A DNA stretch of 64,000 nt, taken from assembly GCF_947500065.1 (NCBI RefSeq), contig NZ_CANMQT010000003.1, positions 372,001 through 436,000 of the forward strand, read 5' to 3'. A model generated the notes under the pieces. It was not told the origin of the DNA and ran no database searches. It saw only the letters and a list, made by a program, of their open reading frames with translations. Of the stretch, positions 15,997-23,907 are shown piece after piece (the stretch's first letter is position 1; the number at the start of each line of letters is the position of its first letter). A program made the position numbers and the translations under genes. The DNA comes from an uncultured Aquimarina sp. (GTDB lineage: Bacteria > Bacteroidota > Bacteroidia > Flavobacteriales > Flavobacteriaceae).

Positions 15997-16177
15997 GAAA
16001 TTTCAAAAATTTTAAAATTTAAAGTAAAGTTGATTCTGGATGTTTCGTTTTGTTATAAGACGATAAAATTTTTATCTCGTTACAAAAACAATAATATTTA
16101 CATTTTGCAGAAAATTTATTCATCATAAAATAAAAAAAATTAAAGTATTGTTATTCAGTTTATTATAAAAAAGTGAC

Positions 16178-16191
16178 CGGTAAATTTACCG
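16178..16191. promoter_or_regulatory. 14-bp perfect palindrome upstream of the OmpA gene
   Basis: CGGTAAATTTACCG is a perfect palindrome in the 337-bp region between the divergent M23 (start 15996) and OmpA (start 16334) genes. A further half-site-like TACGGTA lies about 10 bp downstream (16200-16206). It is a candidate regulator site. The rest of 15997-16333 is A/T-rich and shows no gene. Confidence 0.4.
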
Positions 16192-16333
16192 TAAAAATAG
16201 TACGGTATCCTAATTTTAATGTCATTTTTTAACATTTTTTAAGAATTTACTATGAAAAGTTTAGTAGGTGGAATTATAATAAAACCTTTAACAAGTAGTT
16301 TTAGTTAGCGTATAAAAGATTAATTAAATAACC

Positions 16334-17167
16334 ATGAAAAAAGTATTCACACTAATCGTATTATCGGGGGCTTTGATGACCACCTCTTGCGTATCCAAAA
16401 AGAAGTACCTAGCGCTAGAGACTGATTTAAACAACACTCGAAGTACGTTACAGAAAACCACTGTAGAAAAAGAAGAATTAGAATCTAAATTTGCAAAAAT
16501 CGAAGCTAGAGTTTCCGATTATAATGCAAAAATTAATTCATTAAGAGATTCTAATAATGAGAAAATGGTAATGGTGGATAACCTTGCCGTAATTTCTAAC
16601 AACACTAAAGAGAAAATGAAAGAAACATTGGCTCAAGTAGATCCAGAAAAACTTCAGGGAGCTAGAACTCTTGAAGATTCTATGAATCTTGCCGTTTCTC
16701 ACAATTTAAAAAATTCTCTAGATGACAGTTTGAAAGAAGATGAAGACATTTCTATCGATATTGATAATACGGTAGTAATGATTTCTATATCTGATAAAAT
16801 GTTATTTAATAGTGGAAGTTATAGAGTAAGTAATAAAGCTAATGATGTTTTAGAGAAATTAGCACAGGTAATTAACTCAGAGCCTAGTCTTGATGTTATG
16901 ATTGAAGGTCATACTGACCCAAGAACAATCAGTACTCCTGCACTAGAGGATAATTGGGATCTAAGTGTTAAAAGAGCAACCTCTATTACTAGATTATTAC
17001 AAAAAAAGTATAACGTAGACCCTGCTAAGTTAATTGCTTCAGGAAGAAGTAGCTACCAACCTTTAGTTGAAAATGATACTGAGGAGAATATGGCTATCAA
17101 CAGACGTACAAGAATTGTATTGTTACCGAATCTTGACAAGTTCTTTGCAATGTTATCTTCTAACTAG
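16334..17167 (+). CDS. OmpA-family outer-membrane lipoprotein
   Basis: A 277-residue protein with a lipobox (MTTSCVSKKKY, Cys about 19), a coiled-coil segment rich in K, E and L (about 25-90), and a C-terminal OmpA domain that binds peptidoglycan. The OmpA motifs are FNSGSYRVSNKANDVLEKLAQVI, DVMIEGHTDPRTI, WDLSVKRATSITRLL, IASGRSSYQPLV and NRRTRIVLLP. The domain ties the outer membrane to the cell wall. The gene is monocistronic: it has a 337-bp upstream region with a palindrome and a strong terminator 20 bp downstream. Confidence 0.92.
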   Translation: MKKVFTLIVLSGALMTTSCVSKKKYLALETDLNNTRSTLQKTTVEKEELESKFAKIEARVSDYNAKINSLRDSNNEKMVMVDNLAVISNNTKEKMKETLAQVDPEKLQGARTLEDSMNLAVSHNLKNSLDDSLKEDEDISIDIDNTVVMISISDKMLFNSGSYRVSNKANDVLEKLAQVINSEPSLDVMIEGHTDPRTISTPALEDNWDLSVKRATSITRLLQKKYNVDPAKLIASGRSSYQPLVENDTEENMAINRRTRIVLLPNLDKFFAMLSSN

Positions 17168-17187
17168 AAGAAAAACAATCAAAATAG

Positions 17188-17217
17188 AAAAGGGATGTAT
17201 ATCAATACATCCCTTTT
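17188..17217 (+). terminator. Intrinsic terminator of the OmpA gene
   Basis: AAAAGGGATGTAT (17188-17200), loop ATCA, ATACATCCCTTTT (17205-17217), followed by more T. The stem is a perfect 13 bp. It may also help stop the convergent glycosyltransferase transcript ending at 17245. Confidence 0.9.
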
Positions 17218-17244
17218 TTTTTATATCAAAAAATGAATTTACTA

Positions 17245-18303
17245 TTATTTTGAAGTATACTCTAATAATTTTTCATCTAGCATATTAAATAACAAACTAT
17301 TATCTTTCTGTTGATATTCATCAATTCTATTTTGAAAGTTAGATAGATCATTCAAAAATGATTGTAATCCATCTACTTCAAAATCTTCCAGCATTTTTCC
17401 ATATCCTAATTTTTGTATATAAGCTCCATTTAGATATTGTTCAAATTGATTTTTAATAGGCACAGTACATATGGGTTTATTCAAGAATAAAGCTTCGCTA
17501 ATAAATGAATACCCTCCATTACAAAAAACAGCCTTAGCAGTCCTAAAATTGTCAATAAACTCAGTTTCACTAAATTTCTTCAACGCTACATTACCGTGAT
17601 TTTCTTCTTTGTTAAATCCATATAACAAGAAATTCTCGTCCGTAAGTTTATTTAATATGTCAATCATTATTTCTTGACTACAAGAAGATTGATAAATTAA
17701 TATATGATTCTTTATCTCCTGATCTGCTTCTAGAATTTCTTTTCTAATTATTGGTGGAACTAAGACACTATTCTTCTTTCTTAATTCAATATCAAAAAAA
17801 GAAGATATTAAATAATGATTGCAATTTGGAAGTTTTGCTTTAACCACTGCTTTTGCAATTTTATGGTTAATTCTTTCTGATTCAGGTATTTTTATATCAA
17901 TCTTACCTCGATCAATAATCTGCATATTATCAATACTAATTATAGGTATTCTATGATATTTAGCATAAACATATGTAAAAGATTCAAAATCGGATATGAC
18001 AATATCTGGGGTAAAGTCACCTTGAAGAACCTTATATTTTTTAAAATTCGCAACTAAATTTTTGGGTGCATTTTTTATAATATTAGCGGATGTTTTAGAT
18101 TTAGAAACTACACCGTCTTTATATGAAAATTGAAATCCTTTAATTTGATACGTTTGGTTTGGAAATATTTTCTTGAGAAATAGATACGCCTTATCACTTG
18201 AGACAATTCTTATTTCGTGATTTTTAACTAAATGTTCTAGAATTACTTTCGCTCTCGTTGCGTGTCCCATCCCTTCGCCTGGAACTCCGTATAATATTTT
18301 CAA
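17245..18303 (-). CDS. Glycosyltransferase family protein (MurG-like GT-B fold, MJ1255-type)
   Basis: A 352-residue cytoplasmic protein. Its N-terminus reads KILYGVPGEGMGHATRAKVILEHLVKNHEIRIVSS, the glycine-rich loop of the GT-B 'glycosyltransferase family 28-like' group sometimes annotated as MJ1255/VC2487-type. The C-terminal half has a nucleotide-sugar site pattern (FRTAKAVFCNGGYSFISEALFLNKPICTVPIKNQFEQYLNG, about 260-300), like MurG. Donor and acceptor are unknown. It is preceded 28 bp upstream by a 62-residue ORF on the same strand. Confidence 0.8.
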   Translation of the reverse strand: MKILYGVPGEGMGHATRAKVILEHLVKNHEIRIVSSDKAYLFLKKIFPNQTYQIKGFQFSYKDGVVSKSKTSANIIKNAPKNLVANFKKYKVLQGDFTPDIVISDFESFTYVYAKYHRIPIISIDNMQIIDRGKIDIKIPESERINHKIAKAVVKAKLPNCNHYLISSFFDIELRKKNSVLVPPIIRKEILEADQEIKNHILIYQSSCSQEIMIDILNKLTDENFLLYGFNKEENHGNVALKKFSETEFIDNFRTAKAVFCNGGYSFISEALFLNKPICTVPIKNQFEQYLNGAYIQKLGYGKMLEDFEVDGLQSFLNDLSNFQNRIDEYQQKDNSLLFNMLDEKLLEYTSK

Positions 18304-18331
18304 ACTGCGTATTTATATTTTATGGCAAGTA

Positions 18332-18520
18332 TTAATCTATATATGTATTTACACTTGTTGTTAACTTACAAGAACTATGTAACATTTTCTTAAATTTCAA
18401 AGCTAAATGTTCATCATTAAATTTCATCGCTTCACTGATACTATTAGATAAAATCAATTCTCCTATAAGATATTCTACAAAATAGGTTTGTTCATCTGTT
18501 AACAATACATATTCAGTCAT
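18332..18520 (-). CDS. Small cytoplasmic protein, unknown
   Basis: A 62-residue ORF (MTEYVLLTDEQTYFVEYLIG...) with a normal acidic/hydrophobic composition. It lies 28 bp upstream of the glycosyltransferase on the same strand. I do not recognise a family; its compact position and ATG start make it a credible gene. It could be a helical partner of the downstream enzyme, but nothing in the sequence shows this. Confidence 0.5.
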   Translation of the reverse strand: MTEYVLLTDEQTYFVEYLIGELILSNSISEAMKFNDEHLALKFKKMLHSSCKLTTSVNTYID

Positions 18521-18761
18521 ATTACATTCTTGTTTTCAAGCTAGAGTACGTTTTGTATATATGGATATTAAAAACACATCTCCTACTATTATCAAGTGTC
18601 AAATTTACTTTTTATGATTATTACTTTTATTGATAAGCTAAGTATGTTATTAAATTCTTATTCACAATCTCTCCTAAAGAAATTATAAAGGTTTTTTTTA
18701 ATAAATAAATCTCATAAAATTTTTGTAACTTATTAAGATTCAAAACTTAAATCACTCAATC

Positions 18762-19208
18762 ATGAAAATATTTGTATTGATTCTACTCGGCTTATTTTCT
18801 ACTTCTACAATTCATAATACGCATGACACTACGCCAATTGACTTCTATAACCTAGAAGGAGTGTGGAATCTAAAATATCAATTGCTATATGATGATAACC
18901 AAATTTCTGACACCATTTTTAACACCAATGGATATAGGCAGGTAAAAATGTACAGTAAGGGTAAAGTAATGTGGACACGATTCGATCCTGCTGATAGTAA
19001 TGAATGGTTTGGATATGGATCTTATATAATTAAAGGAAATATACTAGAAGAGCGATTAGAATACGCATCTGGCCCGATGATGAAGATTGTTGATACCACA
19101 AACGTTTTTAAATTTGAATTAATTATGGATAAAAATTCATACCAACAAATTGCTGTGGATGAAAACGGTCATTACTCTCAAGCTGAAAATTACACAAGAA
19201 TTGAATGA
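18762..19208 (+). CDS. Exported lipocalin-like small protein
   Basis: A 148-residue protein with a signal peptide (MKIFVLILLGLFSTSTI). A single beta-rich domain follows that opens with LEGVWNLKYQLLYDDNQI, the GxW-type start of lipocalin-like domains, and continues with alternating strands (KGKVMWTRFDP, WFGYGSYIIKGNILEERLEY, FKFELIMDKNSYQQIAV). It probably binds a small hydrophobic molecule or is a structural secreted protein; I cannot name a ligand. It stands alone between 240- and 315-bp non-coding gaps. Confidence 0.65.
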   Translation: MKIFVLILLGLFSTSTIHNTHDTTPIDFYNLEGVWNLKYQLLYDDNQISDTIFNTNGYRQVKMYSKGKVMWTRFDPADSNEWFGYGSYIIKGNILEERLEYASGPMMKIVDTTNVFKFELIMDKNSYQQIAVDENGHYSQAENYTRIE

Positions 19209-19299
19209 ATAATAATGTGTTTTCTTTTAAAAACATTTAAAGGAAAATCTATATCTCTTTTTAAAAGAAATTCTTTCCTCCTACATAATTAAAAAAATG

Positions 19300-19337
19300 A
19301 AGGGGATTACCCCGTTGATTTGGGTTTTAAGCCCCTT
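19300..19337 (+). terminator. Candidate terminator in the 19209-19524 gap
   Basis: AAGGGG (19300-19305) can pair with CCCCTT (19332-19337), followed by TTTC. A competing inner hairpin GGGG-ATTA-CCCC (19302-19313) overlaps the left arm. It lies 90 bp after the lipocalin-like gene and probably ends it. The rest of 19209-19524 shows no gene. Confidence 0.45.
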
Positions 19338-19524
19338 TTTCTACATATTATTACACCTTACTTTTGAATGCAATAAAAATGTATGGTTTCATACATTAAT
19401 TATATACTGCTCCTAAAACTATTTCTTTTGCAAACTTTTATGAAAAGGTTTGTGACAGCCCATCCCCTTAAAATAATCTTTCAGTAAAGCAATTTAAATA
19501 ATTAACCATAACTAATGTATTACA

Positions 19525-20361
19525 ATGAAAAAAATCAAATTATTTACACTTTGTATGATTACTCTGGCAATAACTTTTTCTTGCCAAAAAAAAGAAATTA
19601 CTGAAGAAGTACAAGAAATAGTTTATGAACCCACCAAAGAACAACTTGATAAATTATTCGGTATGGGCGTAAACATTGATGATGTTTCGATAGAAGAAAT
19701 CACCACATTAGATGGAAAAACCTCTAAATATTTAGTCTCAGGAGATATTCTGGTTCCCATTTCAGGTTTAGATTCATATCCTGAGTTAAAGTCTCTAGAT
19801 GGTAACAACAAGCAATATAGAGACATAAATATCGTATCTCCAAATTATAGAAATATTGATATATTAGGATATACCGGTGGTAGCTTTGCTTTGACCTCCA
19901 AGATGCAAACGGCTTTACGATGGGCGGTTAACAACTATAATGCATTACCTAATAGCCTTAACTTTAATCTTACATTTGGTACAAATTTTGGTCCTGCGGA
20001 TATCGTAGTATACAAAATAGATGTTGCAGGTGGTGGTGGTAACGCAAGTTTTCCTAATGCCTTAGGTCAACCCTATAAGTGGGTTCGAATCAATTCTGGA
20101 ACAGATGCATTTACAACCAATGTAAACGAACACGTAATTGGACACGAAATTGGTCATTGCATTGGATTAAGACATCAGGATTGGTATAATCGTCAAAGTT
20201 GTGGATACTCAGGTCCACTTCCAGCTGAACCACCGGCTATATGGATTCCTGGCACGCCTATTTCACCAAATGCTGATTCTCTTATGTTAGCATGTTTTGG
20301 CGCAAGCGAAGATGGGGAATTTACAGAAACTGATAAGACAGCATTAAATATACTCTATTAG
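19525..20361 (+). CDS. M57-type zinc metalloprotease lipoprotein
   Basis: A 278-residue lipoprotein (lipobox TFSCQKK, Cys20) with a short acidic linker and a dual-action HEIGH metallo-peptidase domain. The zinc signature is HEIGHCIGLRH (His207, Glu208, His211, His217), the M57/metzincin-type HExxHxxGxxH. Upstream, FALTSKMQTALRWAVNNYNALP fits the family's N-terminal helix, and AGGGGNASFPNALGQPYKWVRINSG its central strand. It is anchored on the outer membrane, probably surface exposed, and acts on protein substrates; a specific target is unknown. The terminator at 20376 makes it monocistronic. Confidence 0.85.
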   Translation: MKKIKLFTLCMITLAITFSCQKKEITEEVQEIVYEPTKEQLDKLFGMGVNIDDVSIEEITTLDGKTSKYLVSGDILVPISGLDSYPELKSLDGNNKQYRDINIVSPNYRNIDILGYTGGSFALTSKMQTALRWAVNNYNALPNSLNFNLTFGTNFGPADIVVYKIDVAGGGGNASFPNALGQPYKWVRINSGTDAFTTNVNEHVIGHEIGHCIGLRHQDWYNRQSCGYSGPLPAEPPAIWIPGTPISPNADSLMLACFGASEDGEFTETDKTALNILY

Positions 20362-20375
20362 AAAACCAAATAAAT

Positions 20376-20401
20376 AATCCTCTAGGTGTACCTAGAGGAT
20401 T
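20376..20401. terminator. Terminator between the M57 gene and the peptide gene
   Basis: AATCCTCTAGGT (20376-20387) and ACCTAGAGGATT (20390-20401) form a perfect 12-bp inverted repeat with only 2 nt between, followed by GTTT. It lies between convergent genes ending at 20361 and 20431. Confidence 0.8.
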
Positions 20402-20430
20402 GTTTATTAATAGTAACTCAACTGTATTTA

Positions 20431-20613
20431 TTAGTAATACATACAATATCCATTACTATTACAAGTTCCTGCATCACATAAGTCACCATGTGGAGTTCCT
20501 AAACAACATCGAAATCCCGACTGATAGCACGTTGAGCGAGCCGAACCTAAAATTTTAACCTGATCTTTTTTTGTTAAGGAGATAACTCCTTTTAAATTTA
20601 AAATACTTTTCAT
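20431..20613 (-). CDS. Cys-rich peptide with a bacteriocin-type leader (RiPP/double-glycine-like precursor candidate)
   Basis: A 60-residue peptide in two parts. Residues 1 to about 25 (MKSILNLKGVISLTKKDQ...ILGSA) match the general form of Bacteroidota bacteriocin/natural-product leaders: basic start, LNLKGV, LTKKxQ, and a small-residue cleavage site. The usual GG is replaced here by GSA. The remaining core of about 35 residues holds six cysteines (CYQSGFRCCLG, DLCDAGTCNSNGYC) plus many Gly, Ser and Tyr, suggesting disulfide cross-linking or enzymatic modification. No C39 peptidase/ABC exporter or modification enzyme is in the window. The gene lies 56 bp downstream of the T9SS NHL gene on the same strand. 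Confidence 0.65.
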   Translation of the reverse strand: MKSILNLKGVISLTKKDQVKILGSARSTCYQSGFRCCLGTPHGDLCDAGTCNSNGYCMYY

Positions 20614-20668
20614 TTTGAAAATACATTTTTTAAGTTAATAATTAATATTCATTGAGAGTATCGTTACA

Positions 20669-21799
20669 CTATTTTACCACTAATAGTTTAAAAGTTTTAT
20701 ACCCATTTGCAATAACTAATACTTTATAAAAACCAGGTTGCCAATCCTTAACGGAAATAGTCTTTTGGAAGTTTTCATTATCAAAAAACTCATCACTATG
20801 ATACACATTGGTCTTTGTAAATATATTTTGTACAGTTATCGTAAAGTTTGTTTCCTTTGATAGTGTTACGCCAATATTTACGAACTCTGAAGTAGGGTTT
20901 GGAAACATTTTTATTGTTAATTCTGGTTTACGTAATTCCCGTTTTCTGGAAATTTTTCTTATATTTCCTACACCACTAAGCTCAGAAATATATAATGCAG
21001 TTCCGGTTCTATTAGCAATGATTCCTGCGGGATAAGAAAAAGTTGCTTCTGTAATATCTCCATCCATATCTCCATTAATACTTCCCGCAAAAATTGTGAC
21101 ATCATCTACTTTTCGAGGATTAATCTTATAAATCTTATGCTCTCCGTAAACGGTACCAAAAAGTGAACCATTAGCATAAGCAACAAAACCCAAAAAAGGA
21201 AAGTCTGTACCAGAATCAGGCACTGTGGCAATGTATTCTAACGCTGGGTTTCTAGAAGTTAATCTATATATTTTTCTATCCGTAAAATTACCAATATACA
21301 ATGCGCCTCTTCTATCAAAAGCTAATCCTACTGGTGCATTAAGTGGTGCTCCTTTATACAATACTTTAATCGTTCCATCTGGCAACAACTCTTTGATTCC
21401 ATTATCGCGTACATCGGTATAAATAATAGAATTTCTATACCTTGACGTAATCATTCCTGATGGAATACCATCTACAGGGAAACTTTTTATCAAATTCCCT
21501 TCTTTATCATATTTATGGATAATAGAAGCGCTATATTCTGCAATGAAAAGGTTACCCTGACGATCAAAAGCTAATCCATTTGGGTTAGCCAAACCAGAGA
21601 CAAATACACTTACTTCTCCTGATGGTGTAATTTTATACACTGAATCTCCAAAAAAATTAGAGCCGTATAAATTCCCTCTAGCATCCAAGGCTAGCGCATC
21701 ATCTACAACCGCATCTGGAGAATTTAAAACTGTAGTTACTTCTTGACCATAAGTGACTAATGATATAATGACAAATATTAAAACATAAAATTTCCTCAT
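20669..21799 (-). CDS. NHL/SMP-30-like beta-propeller protein with T9SS sorting domain
   Basis: A 376-residue secreted protein: signal peptide (MRKFYVLIFVIISLVTYGQ), then repeated NHL-type blades (LALDARGNLYGSNFFGDSVYKIT, PNGLAFDRQGNLFIAEY, PVGLAFDRRGALYIGNFTDRKIYRL, PAGIIANRTGTALYISE), forming a beta-propeller. The last 80 or so residues are a type A C-terminal sorting domain of the type IX secretion system (MFPNPTSEFVNI ... GFYKVLVIANGYKTFKLLVVK). The protein should therefore be exported by T9SS and attached to the surface or released. It is divergent from the LytTR regulator at 22024; the 224-bp region between them carries phased direct repeats. Confidence 0.88.
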   Translation of the reverse strand: MRKFYVLIFVIISLVTYGQEVTTVLNSPDAVVDDALALDARGNLYGSNFFGDSVYKITPSGEVSVFVSGLANPNGLAFDRQGNLFIAEYSASIIHKYDKEGNLIKSFPVDGIPSGMITSRYRNSIIYTDVRDNGIKELLPDGTIKVLYKGAPLNAPVGLAFDRRGALYIGNFTDRKIYRLTSRNPALEYIATVPDSGTDFPFLGFVAYANGSLFGTVYGEHKIYKINPRKVDDVTIFAGSINGDMDGDITEATFSYPAGIIANRTGTALYISELSGVGNIRKISRKRELRKPELTIKMFPNPTSEFVNIGVTLSKETNFTITVQNIFTKTNVYHSDEFFDNENFQKTISVKDWQPGFYKVLVIANGYKTFKLLVVK

Positions 21800-21888
21800 T
21801 TCCTTGTTCTTTTAGACTATTTAAATTAATGATGTATTCGTGTGATTTGAATTTAAAATTATTCGTTTTTGTTATATCACTACATCAC

Positions 21889-21943
21889 TTTGAAGTAGAA
21901 TGCCTTTTTTTTGAAGTGAATGAACAGTATTTTGATGTGAATG
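21889..21943. promoter_or_regulatory. Three direct repeats phased at exactly 21 bp
   Basis: TTTGAAGTAGAATG (21889-21902), TTTGAAGTGAATG (21910-21922) and TTTGATGTGAATG (21931-21943) share the core TTTGA[A/T]GT, spaced 21 bp start to start (two helical turns). Paired direct repeats of this spacing are the known form of LytTR-regulator sites, and a LytTR gene starts 80 bp downstream. A weaker copy (TTTGTTAT) sits in phase at 21868. Confidence 0.65.
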
Positions 21944-22023
21944 CAATTATTACGTAATTGGCTTATTTTTTTTATCTAAATTGTTCTCTAATCATATAAC
22001 AAAAGTGTAGCTAAACTATAGAC

Positions 22024-22797
22024 ATGAAAATTTCGGCATTAATCATTGATGATGAACCTTTAGCAAGAAAATTGATAGATAATTTACTTGAAACTGTATC
22101 TAAGATTGATGTAATTGGTACGTGTAAAACTGGTAAGGAAGCAATTTTGAAGATTAATACATTAAAACCTGATCTCATCTTTTTAGATATAAAATTAAAG
22201 GACATGACAGGTTTTGATATTCTAGAAGGAATTTCAACAAAAGCTCCTATAATAATATTTGTTACTGCTTTTGATTCTTATGCTTTAAAAGCATTTAATT
22301 TTTTTGCTTTCGATTATTTACTAAAACCTTTTAATGAAGATCGATTTTATGTCTCTGTCAATAAAGCAATTGAAACTTTTCAGAGAAAAGATACTTCTCA
22401 ATTACAGAAAAAAGTTAATGATCTGATACATCATGTTAGCACTACTGATAAAACAACTAATATTGGTCCTATTAAAAAACTGCCAGTTCCTTTAAGAAAC
22501 AAAACCATATTTATACCTCCAAATGATATCTTATATATAACGGCATCTAACTATTATGCAGAAATATATACCGAAAATAAAAAATACCTTCTCAGAGAAT
22601 CTTTGCAGAACCTGCTAAGTATACTAAATCCCGAACATTTTATTAGAATCCATCGTTCTACAATTATCAATATTGATTTTACTCAGGAGCTTATAAATTC
22701 AGGTTACGGTGCTATTGATGTAAAAATGAAAGACAGCAATCAATTTAGAATCAGCAAGAGTTACAAAAAGGAATTTTTAACCAAAATGGGAATATAA
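22024..22797 (+). CDS. LytTR-family response regulator
   Basis: A 257-residue regulator with a receiver domain (ALIIDDEPLARKLI; phosphorylated Asp55 in LIFLDIKLKD; FVTAFDSYALKAF; DYLLKPF) and a C-terminal LytTR DNA-binding domain (about 155-257: IPPNDILYITASNYYAEIYTENKKYLLRESLQ, FIRIHRSTIINID, FRISKSYKKEF). It activates or represses target promoters on phosphorylation by the LytS-like kinase whose GTG start follows its stop directly. The three 21-bp-phased repeats upstream are likely binding sites, placing both its own operon and the divergent T9SS NHL gene under its control (inference). Confidence 0.93.
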   Translation: MKISALIIDDEPLARKLIDNLLETVSKIDVIGTCKTGKEAILKINTLKPDLIFLDIKLKDMTGFDILEGISTKAPIIIFVTAFDSYALKAFNFFAFDYLLKPFNEDRFYVSVNKAIETFQRKDTSQLQKKVNDLIHHVSTTDKTTNIGPIKKLPVPLRNKTIFIPPNDILYITASNYYAEIYTENKKYLLRESLQNLLSILNPEHFIRIHRSTIINIDFTQELINSGYGAIDVKMKDSNQFRISKSYKKEFLTKMGI

Positions 22798-23895
22798 GTG
22801 AGGAAATATATAGATAAAAAGCTATTCTTAATCCTTATGGGATACGTGGGAGCCTATAAAACAGTAACCATAATTCAGGAAATATTTATAAACTATCAGG
22901 AAGAAAAGGTTTTTGAAAATATCGAATGGTTTAGCATAATTATGGAACAGCTTACTGTTACGGCAATCACTATCACTCCTATTGTTTGCATTGTTCTTAT
23001 CATAACTAAAATTATGATTGATCGTAATTATAAATGGATTTATATCATTTCTATTCATTTCGTATTATCTTGGGTTTATGGCTTACTCGTTACTTTATCA
23101 GGTGTAATCTATTTGTCGATTACCGACGGAGATGCAACTTCTTTTTCTGAAAGTGAAATTATATCCCTCCTTATCTACTCATCAGGTCGTGATTTTCTAG
23201 GGTATGTCGGTTTTGTTAGCATAATTTACTCATATTATTACATCAATAGAACCATTAAAATAGAAGTTCAAAAAGCACAACTATCAGAACAACTTACTAA
23301 TGTTAAAATGGAAGCACTAAAATCTCAACTGAATCCTCATTTTCTTTTTAATACTCTAAATAGTATTTCTGCTTTAATCAAAGAAGACCAAAAAAAAGCT
23401 CAGGATATGATTGTCTTTTTAGGAGATTTATTAAGAGAAATTTTAATCATTAAGAACGAAAACTTAATTCCACTGCATCAAGAGATATCCATATTAAACA
23501 AATATATCGATATCATGAGAATACGCTTTTCTGATCATCTAACAATGGATATTCAAATAGAAGAAGGTATCAAAGATGTACTAATTCCAAGTATGATTAT
23601 TCAACCAATTATAGAAAATTCATTTAAACATGGGTATTCTTATAACGTAGAAAACCTCAAAGTAACACTAAATATCTACAAAAAAGACAATAAACTATTC
23701 ATCAATATCACCAATAACGGAGAGATGATAGATGATATTCAATCTGTAGGAATGGGTATAAAAAACATAAAAGATCGATTATTTACCCTCTACAATAAGA
23801 ATTTTGATTTCATATTTAGAAACTTAAAAAATAATACTGGCGTAGAAACTATTATGGAAATACCTTTAGAACTGGGTAATTTGGCATATATATAA
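22798..23895 (+). CDS. LytS/YehU-type sensor histidine kinase
   Basis: A 365-residue membrane kinase: four hydrophobic helices (about 8-27, 50-71, 80-108 and 130-148), a coiled-coil linker (VQKAQLSEQLTNVKMEALKSQ), then the His_kinase domain with phospho-acceptor His181 in QLNPHFLFNTLNSI. The ATP-binding part has an N-box (IIQPIIENSFKHGY) and a glycine loop (GMGIKNIKDRL). The ligand is unknown; the sensor is built from the membrane helices. It begins with GTG immediately after the stop of the LytTR regulator (no gap), so the two are co-translated as a two-component pair. Confidence 0.92.
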   Translation: MRKYIDKKLFLILMGYVGAYKTVTIIQEIFINYQEEKVFENIEWFSIIMEQLTVTAITITPIVCIVLIITKIMIDRNYKWIYIISIHFVLSWVYGLLVTLSGVIYLSITDGDATSFSESEIISLLIYSSGRDFLGYVGFVSIIYSYYYINRTIKIEVQKAQLSEQLTNVKMEALKSQLNPHFLFNTLNSISALIKEDQKKAQDMIVFLGDLLREILIIKNENLIPLHQEISILNKYIDIMRIRFSDHLTMDIQIEEGIKDVLIPSMIIQPIIENSFKHGYSYNVENLKVTLNIYKKDNKLFINITNNGEMIDDIQSVGMGIKNIKDRLFTLYNKNFDFIFRNLKNNTGVETIMEIPLELGNLAYI

Positions 23896-23907
23896 TGATG
23901 AATTCTT

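Noticed and set aside
12821-18640. TGATAAGCTAAG found at 12821 and again at 18631
   Set aside because: A 12-bp match in A/T-rich DNA without structure or further flanking similarity is likely chance.
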